From Marinobacter pelagius (GTDB taxonomy: Bacteria > Pseudomonadota > Gammaproteobacteria > Pseudomonadales > Oleiphilaceae), in contig NZ_FOUR01000004.1 of NCBI RefSeq assembly GCF_900114925.1, positions 248,001-312,000 on the forward strand: a stretch of 64,000 nucleotides of DNA, written 5' to 3'. Below are positions 10,498 to 19,214 of the stretch, one piece after another (the stretch's first letter is position 1; each line of letters starts with the position of its first letter). Under the pieces are notes generated by a model, which saw only the letters and a program-made list of their open reading frames with translations, searched no databases and had not been told where the DNA came from. A program made the position numbers and the translations under genes.

Positions 10498-11394
10498 ATG
10501 ATCGGCATCCTGGGCGCAGGCTCATTGGGGCGGCTCTGGGCCGCCCTGCTTCCGCAGGGCCAGGTTGCCTTTCTGCCGCGGCCGGACGCAGATCCGGGCG
10601 CGGCCACCCTCAGCTATACCTTCGAATCAATCCGGGGCAGCCATCGCACCCTTGCCCTGCCCTGGCTCCAGTCCCCGGATGACCTGAGCCTGCTGCTGGT
10701 CACCACCAAGGCCGGCGATACCCTGAACGCCCTCCAACACTGGCTGGCCCGGATACCGGCATCGGTCCCCATCGTACTGTTCCAGAACGGGCTTGGCAGC
10801 CAGCAGGCGGTAGCGAACGCCTGGCCGGAACATCCCATCCTGGCCGCCTCCACCACCGAGGGTGCCAACCGCCCTGAACCGAATCGGGTGGTTCACGCCG
10901 GTACCGGAGAAACCTGGGTTGGCCCACTGACCCCCGCCGCACGGCCAAAGCTTGCCGGCGTGGTCTCACAACTGGCGACAACCGGTCTCGTGGTCCATGC
11001 GGAAGACCAGATCCTCCCCCGGCTCTGGCAGAAACTGGTGGTCAATGCCGGCATCAACCCCTTTACCGCCATTCTTGATTGCCCCAACGGGGACATCCTG
11101 GCCAACGATTTCTTCCTGAGTCACATCAACCCGCTGTGCAACGAAATAGCCGGGCTGATGGCGGCCGAAGGCATCGGCAACCCCACTCCCGAAGAGCTGC
11201 GCCAGAGAATCGAGACCGTCGCCCGCAACACCGCACGGAACACCTCGTCCATGCGCGGTGATATCCTGAACGGACGCAGGACCGAGATCGACTTCATCAA
11301 CGGGTACCTGGTCCAGCTCGGCGAGCGCCTTGATATCCCGACACCGGTGAACCAATTGCTGACCGACAGGGTAAAACAACTGTCGCCACATTAA
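10498..11394 (+). CDS. panE: 2-dehydropantoate 2-reductase family protein (PanE/ApbA-like)
   Basis: NADPH-dependent reductase of the ketopantoate reductase family; the classic member makes pantoate for coenzyme A synthesis. The Rossmann nucleotide-binding motif is at the extreme N-terminus (MIGILGAGSLG), which decides this start over upstream in-frame codons lying inside valS. The catalytic-lysine segment reads WQKLVVNAGINPFTAILDCPNG, as expected for the family, and the C-terminal helical domain contains RTEIDFINGYLVQLGE. It has 298 residues and lies 4 bp after valS and 19 bp before the adenosyltransferase gene. Paralogous ketopantoate-reductase-like proteins exist, so the substrate is inferred from family only. 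Confidence 0.85.
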   Translation: MIGILGAGSLGRLWAALLPQGQVAFLPRPDADPGAATLSYTFESIRGSHRTLALPWLQSPDDLSLLLVTTKAGDTLNALQHWLARIPASVPIVLFQNGLGSQQAVANAWPEHPILAASTTEGANRPEPNRVVHAGTGETWVGPLTPAARPKLAGVVSQLATTGLVVHAEDQILPRLWQKLVVNAGINPFTAILDCPNGDILANDFFLSHINPLCNEIAGLMAAEGIGNPTPEELRQRIETVARNTARNTSSMRGDILNGRRTEIDFINGYLVQLGERLDIPTPVNQLLTDRVKQLSPH

Positions 11395-11413
11395 GAGTCA
11401 GAGGAGTTACCTG

Positions 11414-11971
11414 ATGGGCAACCGCCTTTCGAAGATCTACACCCGTACCGGAGATGACGGTTCCACCGGTCTCGCGGACGGCAACCGCATCGCCAAGAAC
11501 GCCCAACGGGTCGAGGCCATGGGTACGGCCGACGAACTCAACTGCCACATCGGCCTGCTGATCGAGACCCTGGATCAGGACGACGAGCTGATCGAATCCC
11601 TGCGCCGCATCCAGCATCACCTGTTCGATCTCGGTGGGGAATTTGCCATTCCCGGAAGCCGGGTTATCGGGGATGACCACATCCAGTGGCTCGAGGAAAC
11701 CCTGGACCGGCACAATGAACATTTGCCGCCGCTGAAGAATTTCGTACTTCCCGGAGGAACACCTGCCGCAGCCCAGTGCCACCTTGCCCGGGCCGTTTGC
11801 CGCCGGGCCGAACGGGTGGTTGTGGCGCTCGGCCACGAGGATTCCATCAACACGGCGTCACGCCATTACCTCAACCGGCTGTCAGACCTGTTGTTTGTCA
11901 TCGCACGGGTACTCGCCCGCCGGGGTGACGGTGAAGAGATTCTCTGGGAGCAAAAAAAATCCGGCCTCTGA
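11414..11971 (+). CDS. Cob(I)alamin adenosyltransferase, PduO type
   Basis: Transfers the adenosyl group of ATP to reduced cobalamin to give coenzyme B12. It has 185 residues. The P-loop-like N-terminal motif KIYTRTGDDGSTGL and the segment AMGTADELNCHIG are diagnostic of the PduO/EutT-type trimeric enzymes. The LPGGTPAAAQCHLARAVCRRAER segment near residues 114-136 carries conserved ATP/cobalamin-contacting residues. RBS GAGGAG is well placed before the ATG. The stop codon lies inside a terminator hairpin. It is the last gene of the rightward pepA-valS run, and no other B12 gene is nearby. Confidence 0.92.
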   Translation: MGNRLSKIYTRTGDDGSTGLADGNRIAKNAQRVEAMGTADELNCHIGLLIETLDQDDELIESLRRIQHHLFDLGGEFAIPGSRVIGDDHIQWLEETLDRHNEHLPPLKNFVLPGGTPAAAQCHLARAVCRRAERVVVALGHEDSINTASRHYLNRLSDLLFVIARVLARRGDGEEILWEQKKSGL

Positions 11972-11985
11972 GGGCCGGATTTTTT
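11954..11985. terminator. Bidirectional rho-independent terminator
   Basis: A stem of A-run plus TCCGGCC (11954-11966) pairs with GGCCGGA plus T-run (11973-11985), with a short loop. The A and T tracts on both sides let it end both the rightward adenosyltransferase transcript and the leftward ampE transcript. It overlaps the stop codon of the adenosyltransferase gene. Confidence 0.9.
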
Positions 11986-11998
11986 CGATCAGATCAGG

Positions 11999-12886
11999 TC
12001 AGACGACGCCGGCAATGACCAGCAGCGCCACCGCACATAGCCATACCAGCATGGTTCGATTGAGCAGGTCCCGGACTGCGCCCAGGCTGGTTGAGCCGAA
12101 CCGGGACCATTCATCCGGGTGCACTTTCAGAAACCGTTCCGGGTCAAGCGCATAACCGGTCAAGGCGCTGTTCGCCGATTCGGCCAGTAGCTCTCCGGCC
12201 GGCTTGCGAACAGCCAGCAACAGGCCCTTCGCCTCACTGAGCCAGCCGGCAAGGTCGCCGGCAATCCCGAAAGTGATCGAGACAACACGGGCAGGAATCC
12301 AGGCCAGCCACTCGGCCCAACGGACGAACCGGGGCCGGGCCGCAGCCTGGGGCCACTGTTCCGCCAGGGCAACCAGCCCCCGTGCCAGGATTGCGGCAGG
12401 CATCCCGCCAACAACGAACCAGAAAGCCACCAGAAAATAACGTTCAAAAATCGATACCATGAAAGCCCGGGACAATGACAGGTGCATGCTTTCGGCAGAG
12501 CTGTCTTCCTGGCGCTCCTCAAGAGGCAACCAGTCCCGGACATGGTGCCAGGCGCCCTGCATGTCATCCCGGCTCCAGGCATCGGAATAGGCCCGCAACA
12601 CCCGCTTCCAGCCCGGAGCCCCCATCATCGCAACCAGCACGATGAACTCCACGGGATAGACCAGCCAGCGTATCCCGTAGCCGGTCAGCAGATATTCCAG
12701 CAAACCACTGAGGAAGGCCGGCAGCAGTACCAGTGCCAGTCCGCCGCCAACACTGGTTTCCGCACCGGCATGAACCCGACTGCCCCGGTGAAACCACGCC
12801 CGCCACAGGGCATCCCCGGAGAAATGCCCCGAACTGTCGAGTTTCCGGCGCACCAGGTAAGCCAGCAGGAAAACAATCAGCACCAT
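11999..12886 (-). CDS. ampE: AmpE-like inner-membrane protein
   Basis: Membrane protein of the AmpE/CobD-like fold that accompanies AmpD; its molecular role in sensing cell-wall damage or beta-lactamase induction is not settled. It has 295 residues and four hydrophobic segments: the start (VLIVFLLAYLVRR), about 50-70, about 150-170, and the extreme C-terminus (WLCAVALLVIAGVV). The family pattern ALWRAWFHRGSRVH occurs near residue 27. The start codon overlaps the ampD stop (ATGA), giving translational coupling. Family assignment rests on this layout plus the ampD neighbour. Confidence 0.88.
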   Translation of the reverse strand: MVLIVFLLAYLVRRKLDSSGHFSGDALWRAWFHRGSRVHAGAETSVGGGLALVLLPAFLSGLLEYLLTGYGIRWLVYPVEFIVLVAMMGAPGWKRVLRAYSDAWSRDDMQGAWHHVRDWLPLEERQEDSSAESMHLSLSRAFMVSIFERYFLVAFWFVVGGMPAAILARGLVALAEQWPQAAARPRFVRWAEWLAWIPARVVSITFGIAGDLAGWLSEAKGLLLAVRKPAGELLAESANSALTGYALDPERFLKVHPDEWSRFGSTSLGAVRDLLNRTMLVWLCAVALLVIAGVV

Positions 12887-13479
12887 CAGGCGAGCTCCCC
12901 GGATCCGGAACGGGTGTCCAGGCAGGCCATGAAATACTGCCAGTCAAAGGCCGGTCCGGGATCGGTCTTGCGCCCGGGCGCGATATCACTGTGGCCGGTG
13001 ATACGGCCGGCATCGATCTCAGGCCAGGCCATCATCACCTGGTGGGCAATACCCGCCAATGCCCGGTATTGGGCCTCGGTATAGGGGATATCGTCAGCCC
13101 CCTCAAGCTCGACGCCGATAGAGAAGTCGTTGCACTCCTCACGGCCGTCAAAGCAGGATCGCCCGGCATGCCAGGCCCGGTCCAGCAGGCTGACAAACTG
13201 CACTACCTCGCCATCCCGGCGAATCAACGCATGGGCGGACACCTGGATATCGGCAATGGTTTCAAAATAAGGGTGCGCGGCCGGATCCAGCCGGTTACAG
13301 AAGAAATTCTCGATCTCGGGGCCGCCGAACTGCCCCGGCGGCAGGCTGATGTTGTGAACGACCAGCAAGCTGATATTGGCCCCTTCCGGTCTGGGGCCGT
13401 AATTGGGCGAAGGGCACCACCTGGCCCCCGAAAGGCGCCCTGTTTCCCTGAGGCTGGCAATCCTCCGCTCTGAAATCAT
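12886..13479 (-). CDS. ampD: 1,6-anhydro-N-acetylmuramyl-L-alanine amidase AmpD
   Basis: Cytosolic zinc amidase of peptidoglycan recycling. It cleaves the stem peptide from anhydro-muropeptides, lowering the AmpR-activating signal for AmpC beta-lactamase. It has 197 residues. The N-acetylmuramoyl-L-alanine amidase type 2 fold is plain: VVHNISLPP gives zinc ligand H42, and GHSDIAPGRKTDPGPAFDW gives H163 and D173 with the conserved K171. The acidic segment SIGVELEG near 120-127 carries the catalytic glutamate. It overlaps both neighbours by ATGA junctions (DUF1631 upstream, ampE downstream). No ampC or ampR is visible in this window. Confidence 0.95.
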   Translation of the reverse strand: MISERRIASLRETGRLSGARWCPSPNYGPRPEGANISLLVVHNISLPPGQFGGPEIENFFCNRLDPAAHPYFETIADIQVSAHALIRRDGEVVQFVSLLDRAWHAGRSCFDGREECNDFSIGVELEGADDIPYTEAQYRALAGIAHQVMMAWPEIDAGRITGHSDIAPGRKTDPGPAFDWQYFMACLDTRSGSGELA

Positions 13480-15674
13480 CAGTCTTTTCGGCTGCTGCGC
13501 AGATTATCGATGATCGACTCCAGGGCCCGGTCAAAGATCAGGCCGTCATCCAGCATTCCGATCTCGCCGGCAGCCATGGCCCGGGCCAGATCTTCCCGCT
13601 GGTATTCTGCCACTTTCGCGCCACTGCGGTTGACGAAAATGTACTTGCCGGTGGCCTTGATGAAGGCCGCGAGCTTGCAACGGACCCGGTTGTCTTCCCG
13701 GTTCAGCTCAATCCAGGAACCGACCCTCAGGCTGTCCGCGCGGGCAAGCCATTCTGCCTCGACACCCGGTTCTTCATCCGCGACATCGTAGTCCTCGGGA
13801 ATAGCAGGCTCTGGCAACGCTTCCTCCCGGGAAGCCTCCTGAGACTCGGCCGGCGCTTCCGGCTGCGGCACAGCGGTGACCAGGCGCTGGAACACATCCA
13901 CATGGGCCAGTTCCAGATCCCGGATCGCGGAATCCGTGGCAAACGGGTCCCATGAAATTTCCTGCATGGCCTTGCGGAACTGGTCAACGATTGCGGGAAT
14001 GGCCCGAAGCAGCTCGCTTCGGGTGGTTTCAGTAACCGGGCTCGGGTCAACGCTCCAGACCAGGCGTTCAGTGAATTCCTCCGCCTTTTGCCAGGCTTCA
14101 CTCTGCTCACCCTGACGCAGATAGATCCACTGCAGGTAACGGGTCCAGGGTTGTTCGAGCAGTGCCATTACGGGCTCCGGGACCTCCCGGTTATGCGCAA
14201 CCCCGGACACCATGGATTCGACCATCGCATTGGCCCGCTCCTGACGTGCCCGGCCCTCCTCGGCGTCCCTGAGACGCTGCTCCACCAGTTCCCGGCGGCG
14301 GCGATCCAGGTCCATGAAATGACTGAAGTCCTGGAGCAGCTCCTCGAACAGGGACACGTTGGTGGTGAATTCGTTCAGGATCCGGTCAACAATGTATTCG
14401 ATCTTTTCCCGCAAGGGATCCCGTTGGCCCGGTCGCTTCTCCGTCCAGCCGATGGCAGACAATGCCATGTCGTTGAGCAGCTTGCGTACCGGGTGACCAC
14501 CCCGATTGAAGAAATTGGGATCGCTGAGGGCAACCTTGAGAACCGGAATCTGTAACCGGGAAATCAGGGCTTTCATCACCGCATGCAGCTGCCGGTCCTC
14601 GAGGATGAAATCAAACAGCATGGACACGAGGTTGATCACATCGTCGTCCATCTGCCCGACCTGCATCGGCTTGCCGTCATCGGTCTTCAGCACCAGCAGG
14701 ATCTGTTCCCGGAGCGGCACCACCTGTTCCGCATCCCAGCTTACCGCCTGAACCTGCACCTGGCTGAGTTTCGACATCAGCTCTTCGGTATCAAGGAAGG
14801 CAACGCCGGATTGCCCCGCACCGGCACCGGATGCGTCACCGCCCTGGCGCAGCAACGCGCTCAACTCCGAGAAGGTCGCACCGCCCCCTTTTTCTCCAGA
14901 GCTCGTATCTGCGGCTGCCGGTTGCGCCTGACCAGTCCTGGCATCGGCGGCCTTCCCGGCGGAGCCGGATTTGGAGCCTGGCACCGGGGGCCGCTTCATA
15001 TCAGCGAGCACGCCCTCGTCAATCAGGGTCTTGTTGGCCTGCTGGTAGAAATTGGCCAGGATATCCGCCAGCAGTTTGTCGAAAAGCTTGAGTACCACCA
15101 GCTTGGCCCGGATATCGATATCCAGGTCGGCGCAGGCCTCGCTGACACCGCCACAAATGACTTCGGGGCTCAGGGGCATCTGGCTGTCGGAGAGCTCGAT
15201 GGCAGGCACCAGATGATTGACCCTGACCGTCAGCAGCCGGATGGCATCGGCGTAGCGATTGCGCAGCTTGTTGATCAGGTTCTCGATGGCAACCTGTTGC
15301 TCGAGTTCACCGTGGTCCATCAGGCTAAGGTTATTCTGGTCGATCTCCTCCAGGTCTCCCTTTGCAACATGGGGGCGGAACCGGCCAATCTCGTTGAAAG
15401 CCCGGGAGACATACTGCAGGATCGACACGGAGATGGACTTGCGACGCAGACGGAGCTCCCGCATGGCGTCAAAATAGGCAAGCTGGCCGTGTTCATTGCC
15501 GGCCCGGTCGGCCAGCTCGAACAGGGCATCGTCAGAGCGGTCAAAGAATTCGTTGAGGACGGATTTCAGTTCCCGCCCCGAAGCATCGCGCAAACGGATC
15601 AGCGCAGGTGGTAACGAGAACTGGCCCGCCTGCTTCCGGTCCTGAAAGCTGACTACCTTGTTATCCTGCGCCAT
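13479..15674 (-). CDS. DUF1631 family protein
   Basis: A 731-residue cytoplasmic protein of the DUF1631 family, sometimes misnamed thymidine phosphorylase in databases. It is mostly helical, with a low-complexity Gly/Ala/Ser linker at about residues 225-275 and a heavily charged helix near 470-500 (DLDRRRRELVEQRLRDAEEG). The last 90 residues (RVGSWIELN, then ARCKLAAF-like and KYIFVNRSGAKV) look like a beta-barrel module reminiscent of PilZ-type domains; that is my inference. It is first in the operon with ampD and ampE, the order recalled from Pseudomonas, and divergent from nadC. Function unknown. Confidence 0.85.
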   Translation of the reverse strand: MAQDNKVVSFQDRKQAGQFSLPPALIRLRDASGRELKSVLNEFFDRSDDALFELADRAGNEHGQLAYFDAMRELRLRRKSISVSILQYVSRAFNEIGRFRPHVAKGDLEEIDQNNLSLMDHGELEQQVAIENLINKLRNRYADAIRLLTVRVNHLVPAIELSDSQMPLSPEVICGGVSEACADLDIDIRAKLVVLKLFDKLLADILANFYQQANKTLIDEGVLADMKRPPVPGSKSGSAGKAADARTGQAQPAAADTSSGEKGGGATFSELSALLRQGGDASGAGAGQSGVAFLDTEELMSKLSQVQVQAVSWDAEQVVPLREQILLVLKTDDGKPMQVGQMDDDVINLVSMLFDFILEDRQLHAVMKALISRLQIPVLKVALSDPNFFNRGGHPVRKLLNDMALSAIGWTEKRPGQRDPLREKIEYIVDRILNEFTTNVSLFEELLQDFSHFMDLDRRRRELVEQRLRDAEEGRARQERANAMVESMVSGVAHNREVPEPVMALLEQPWTRYLQWIYLRQGEQSEAWQKAEEFTERLVWSVDPSPVTETTRSELLRAIPAIVDQFRKAMQEISWDPFATDSAIRDLELAHVDVFQRLVTAVPQPEAPAESQEASREEALPEPAIPEDYDVADEEPGVEAEWLARADSLRVGSWIELNREDNRVRCKLAAFIKATGKYIFVNRSGAKVAEYQREDLARAMAAGEIGMLDDGLIFDRALESIIDNLRSSRKD

Positions 15675-15743
15675 TGCCTAACTCCGGGGTCATGGATTGT
15701 CGAGTGTCCGTGTGTATAAGTTACTATAATAGAAGCTCTTAGC

Positions 15744-15820
15744 GTCAGATTCTGTCAGATTTTGTCACCAAATGTGTCGCAGAGGAGCCATCCGCGGAGC
15801 AAACGTGACACCGCTCACAT

Positions 15821-15827
<7 letters not shown>
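15744..15827. promoter_or_regulatory. Phased repeats and inverted repeat in the DUF1631/nadC control region
   Basis: Between the divergent genes lie three 10-bp-phased units: GTCAGATTCT (15744), GTCAGATTTT (15754) and GTCACCAAAT (15764). A 12-bp perfect inverted repeat, TCACCAAATGTG (15765-15776) with CACATTTGGTGA (15816-15827), overlaps the third unit on one side and the predicted nadC -35 box on the other. This looks like an operator, but no known regulator site was matched. Confidence 0.5.
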
Positions 15828-16734
<907 letters not shown>

Positions 16735-16740
16735 GCCGGT

Positions 16741-17076
16741 TTATTTGCCGGACAACAGCTTGTCCATCATCTCCAGTTCCCTGATCAGTCCGTGGCCGGA
16801 TTCCGCCCGGCCCCGGAAATGCTCCTCCGCCATGGGCGCAATCCCCGACACCTCCGGCAAGGGGTGATCATTCTCGATCAGGATTTTCATCCGTTCCACG
16901 AACACAAACTGGAGCCACTGGGTGAACTCCATGGTATCCAGGCAAAAAGGCTTGTCGCTCTGGAAGGCTTCCTCGGGGGGCGGCTCGCTCTCCCAGACCT
17001 CCAGCTGGCGCAGTTCGATCTCGATCTGCAGCAGGCTGTCCGCTACCCGGGCAACCTTTTTCTGTTCATCAGTCAT
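16741..17076 (-). CDS. yqcC: YqcC family protein
   Basis: A 111-residue YqcC-like (DUF446) cytoplasmic protein. The sequence is helical and acidic, with the family hallmark CLDTMEFTQWLQFVFVERM near residues 44-62 and a Pro-containing turn (PLPEVSGIAP). The function is unknown; in E. coli yqcC neighbours the pseudouridine synthase gene truC. Here it is 8 bp downstream of the ParA-like gene and probably cotranscribed with it. It is convergent with nadC. Confidence 0.85.
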   Translation of the reverse strand: MTDEQKKVARVADSLLQIEIELRQLEVWESEPPPEEAFQSDKPFCLDTMEFTQWLQFVFVERMKILIENDHPLPEVSGIAPMAEEHFRGRAESGHGLIRELEMMDKLLSGK

Positions 17077-17084
17077 GCAAATAC

Positions 17085-17882
17085 CTAGTCGGTCAGCGGC
17101 TCCAACTCCACCGCTTCACCATGCAGAACCCGGAACAGGTCTTCATACTGGCGGGTCAGCGGGTGCTTCGGAGCCATATGAATGAGTGGCTGCCGGCTCT
17201 GATGGGATTCCTTCATCTTGACCGAGCTGGACAGCCGGACCGGCAGTACCGGCAGGCCTTCCTCGATCAGCTCCATGACCAGCTTCCTCGGCAGGCTGGC
17301 CCTGGGCTGGAACTGGTTGGCGATAATACCCTCCACCACCAGGTCCTGGTTGTGATCTTCCTGCAACTCCCGGATCTCGTTGAGAATGTTATACAGCGCC
17401 TGGCGGGAGAAGTCGTCACAGTCAAACGGAATCAGGCAACGCTGGGCCGCAATCAGTGCGGAGCGGGTATAGAAATTCAGCGCCGGGGCGGTATCGACAT
17501 AGATGGCGTCGAAACTGTCGCCCAGTTTTTTCAGGGCTTCCCGCAGCTTGTATATCTTGTGCTTGGCTTCAAGCTTACGCTCCAGAAAGTCCAGCTCGGG
17601 GCTTGAAGGCATCACAAACAGGTTATCGAAGGGCGTGGCATGGACAAACTCGTCCGGGCGACGGTTGAACACGGTGAACGCCACCGTCTGCTCCAGCAGA
17701 TCGGCCACCGTGTCCCGGAGTTCCGATGCCGGCTTGCCCAACAGATAATGGGTCGAGTTGCCCTGGGGATCCAGGTCGACCACCAGGGTACGCTTGCCCC
17801 GGGCAGCGCTGATAGCCGCCAGGTTGCAGGTGATACTGGACTTGCCTACCCCGCCTTTCTGATTGAATACAACCCGTCTCAT
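17085..17882 (-). CDS. ParA/MinD-type ATPase without a ParB partner
   Basis: A 265-residue P-loop ATPase of the ParA/Soj class. A deviant Walker A motif, KGGVGKSS, lies at residues 9-16 and is followed by the DLDPQGN switch segment near 37-43, then YVDTAPALN near 136. These are the dimerising, DNA- or membrane-positioning ATPase features. Chromosomal partition ParA genes sit beside parB and gidAB; this one sits between hda and yqcC and has no ParB, so it is an orphan whose cargo cannot be inferred. The C-terminus ends with ELEPLTD. There is a 55-bp gap to hda. Confidence 0.88.
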   Translation of the reverse strand: MRRVVFNQKGGVGKSSITCNLAAISAARGKRTLVVDLDPQGNSTHYLLGKPASELRDTVADLLEQTVAFTVFNRRPDEFVHATPFDNLFVMPSSPELDFLERKLEAKHKIYKLREALKKLGDSFDAIYVDTAPALNFYTRSALIAAQRCLIPFDCDDFSRQALYNILNEIRELQEDHNQDLVVEGIIANQFQPRASLPRKLVMELIEEGLPVLPVRLSSSVKMKESHQSRQPLIHMAPKHPLTRQYEDLFRVLHGEAVELEPLTD

Positions 17883-17937
17883 GTCGTTCCTCCGTTAACC
17901 CGTGATCGTTTTGCCATCCTTTGTACCATTGCCGCCA

Positions 17938-18636
17938 TCACCATCCCATGACCGTTTTGACGAAAGGAATGGTCAGCCGCCTCTGGGCCTGCAATGAGTT
18001 CTCGTCCAGGACATCGAGCATGGCGAGCAGATCACCCAGGCGCCGGGGCGCCCTGCGCATGATGAAGCTGGCGACATCGTCACTCATGACCAGGCCCCGC
18101 TGTTCGGCCCTGGCCTGCAGAATGGTCTGGCGATCTTCATCGCGGTAGATACCAAGCTGCAGGGTCAGCCCATGGGTGAGCCGTGACACCAGGTCCGGCA
18201 GCTGGAAGCCCAGGGAAGTCAGCACTTCAGAGATGCTGACCATCAACAGGCCACCACGATCGTGGATACGGTTGTAAAGGTGGAAAACAGCTTCTTCCCA
18301 GGCGGGATCACCGGCAATCCGGTCCAGGTCGTCGAGACAGACCAGATCCTGGGTATCAAGGCCCGCCAGCGCCTCGGGGCCGAAAGGCTCGAGCTCCGCG
18401 ATGCTGATGCAGACGGCGGACCAGCCGCGGGCCTCGGCATAGTGACAGGCCGCCTGGAGCAAATGGCTTTTACCGGTATCCGAATCGCCACAGACCACCA
18501 CCACCGGCACTCCGGCGGGCTGATCGCAGATCGCTTTCAGACGCCGTGCCGCTTCGATATTGCGATCGCCGTGAAAGTTGTCGAACCGGGCGTCGTCCCG
18601 CAACTTGACCCCGAGAACCAGCTGGGAAGCGCTCAT
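17938..18636 (-). CDS. hda: DnaA regulatory inactivator Hda
   Basis: AAA+ protein that, bound to the sliding clamp, stimulates hydrolysis of DnaA-bound ATP and so prevents re-initiation of replication. With the ATG at 18636 it has 232 residues, the family size; a longer in-frame extension was rejected because the pgsA-like stop overlaps this ATG (ATGA). The clamp-binding motif QLVLGV is at residues 5-10. The Walker A-like motif GDSDTGKSH is at 50-58, and the Walker B-like motif CLDDLD at 100-105. The DnaA-like helical lid follows (FIMRRAPRRLGDLLAMLD). Confidence 0.93.
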   Translation of the reverse strand: MSASQLVLGVKLRDDARFDNFHGDRNIEAARRLKAICDQPAGVPVVVVCGDSDTGKSHLLQAACHYAEARGWSAVCISIAELEPFGPEALAGLDTQDLVCLDDLDRIAGDPAWEEAVFHLYNRIHDRGGLLMVSISEVLTSLGFQLPDLVSRLTHGLTLQLGIYRDEDRQTILQARAEQRGLVMSDDVASFIMRRAPRRLGDLLAMLDVLDENSLQAQRRLTIPFVKTVMGW

Positions 18637-19193
18637 GACTGCTTGGCCCTCCAGGCCCGTACACCCCAGACCAGCATGTAATGCCCGCCGCTGATCACGG
18701 CAGAAGCCGCCACCAGCAGGATACCCGCATCCAGGACCCATGGCTGCATGGGCAAATCCGCAAGCAGGATGATGATGGCCAGCACCACCAGAATCTGGAT
18801 CAGCGTGTTGATTTTACCGAGCATGCTCGGTTCCATTTCGTACCGCCCGATGCCGTAGTGATAGGCAAGTGCCCCGGCAACAATCAGCAGGTCCCGCCCC
18901 AACACAACAAGGAACAACCACACCGGCAATACCGAGGTCAGTGTCAGCATCAGGTAGGCGGTAATGAGCAGCGCTTTGTCCGCCAACGGATCGGCGATCG
19001 CGCCAACCCGGGACCGCCAGTTGAAATGACGTGCCAGGAAACCGTCAAAACCATCGGAAACCGCCGCTACAAAAAAAATCAGCAGCGCCAGCCGATAGTT
19101 CTGCATCAACAGGGCGCCGGCAAAGGGAGCTATCAGAACAATGCGCAAAAACGTCAGCGCATTGGGTATCCATCGCCAGCGTTGCGATATCAC
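18633..19193 (-). CDS. CDP-alcohol phosphatidyltransferase family protein
   Basis: Integral membrane enzyme of the CDP-alcohol phosphatidyltransferase class, probably making a phosphatidylglycerophosphate-like lipid from CDP-diacylglycerol. It has 186 residues and about six membrane segments. The catalytic signature D-G-x-D-G-(x)2-AR-(x)8-G-(x)3-D-(x)3-D is complete near residues 46-75 (SDGFDGFLAR, then GAIADPLADK). It overlaps the hda start by ATGA and lies 21 bp after the DUF2066 gene, so the three probably form one operon. Whether it is the main PgsA or a paralogue cannot be decided here. Confidence 0.88.
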   Translation of the reverse strand: MISQRWRWIPNALTFLRIVLIAPFAGALLMQNYRLALLIFFVAAVSDGFDGFLARHFNWRSRVGAIADPLADKALLITAYLMLTLTSVLPVWLFLVVLGRDLLIVAGALAYHYGIGRYEMEPSMLGKINTLIQILVVLAIIILLADLPMQPWVLDAGILLVAASAVISGGHYMLVWGVRAWRAKQS

Positions 19194-19214
19194 AAGGCTC
19201 CCTCCGGTAACGCC

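Noticed and set aside
7626..10607. A 993-codon open frame antisense to valS (similar ones lie opposite metG, rnfC, pepA and pyrG)
   Set aside because: Mirror of conserved genes in a GC-rich genome; compositionally biased translation with no family match and no start signals.
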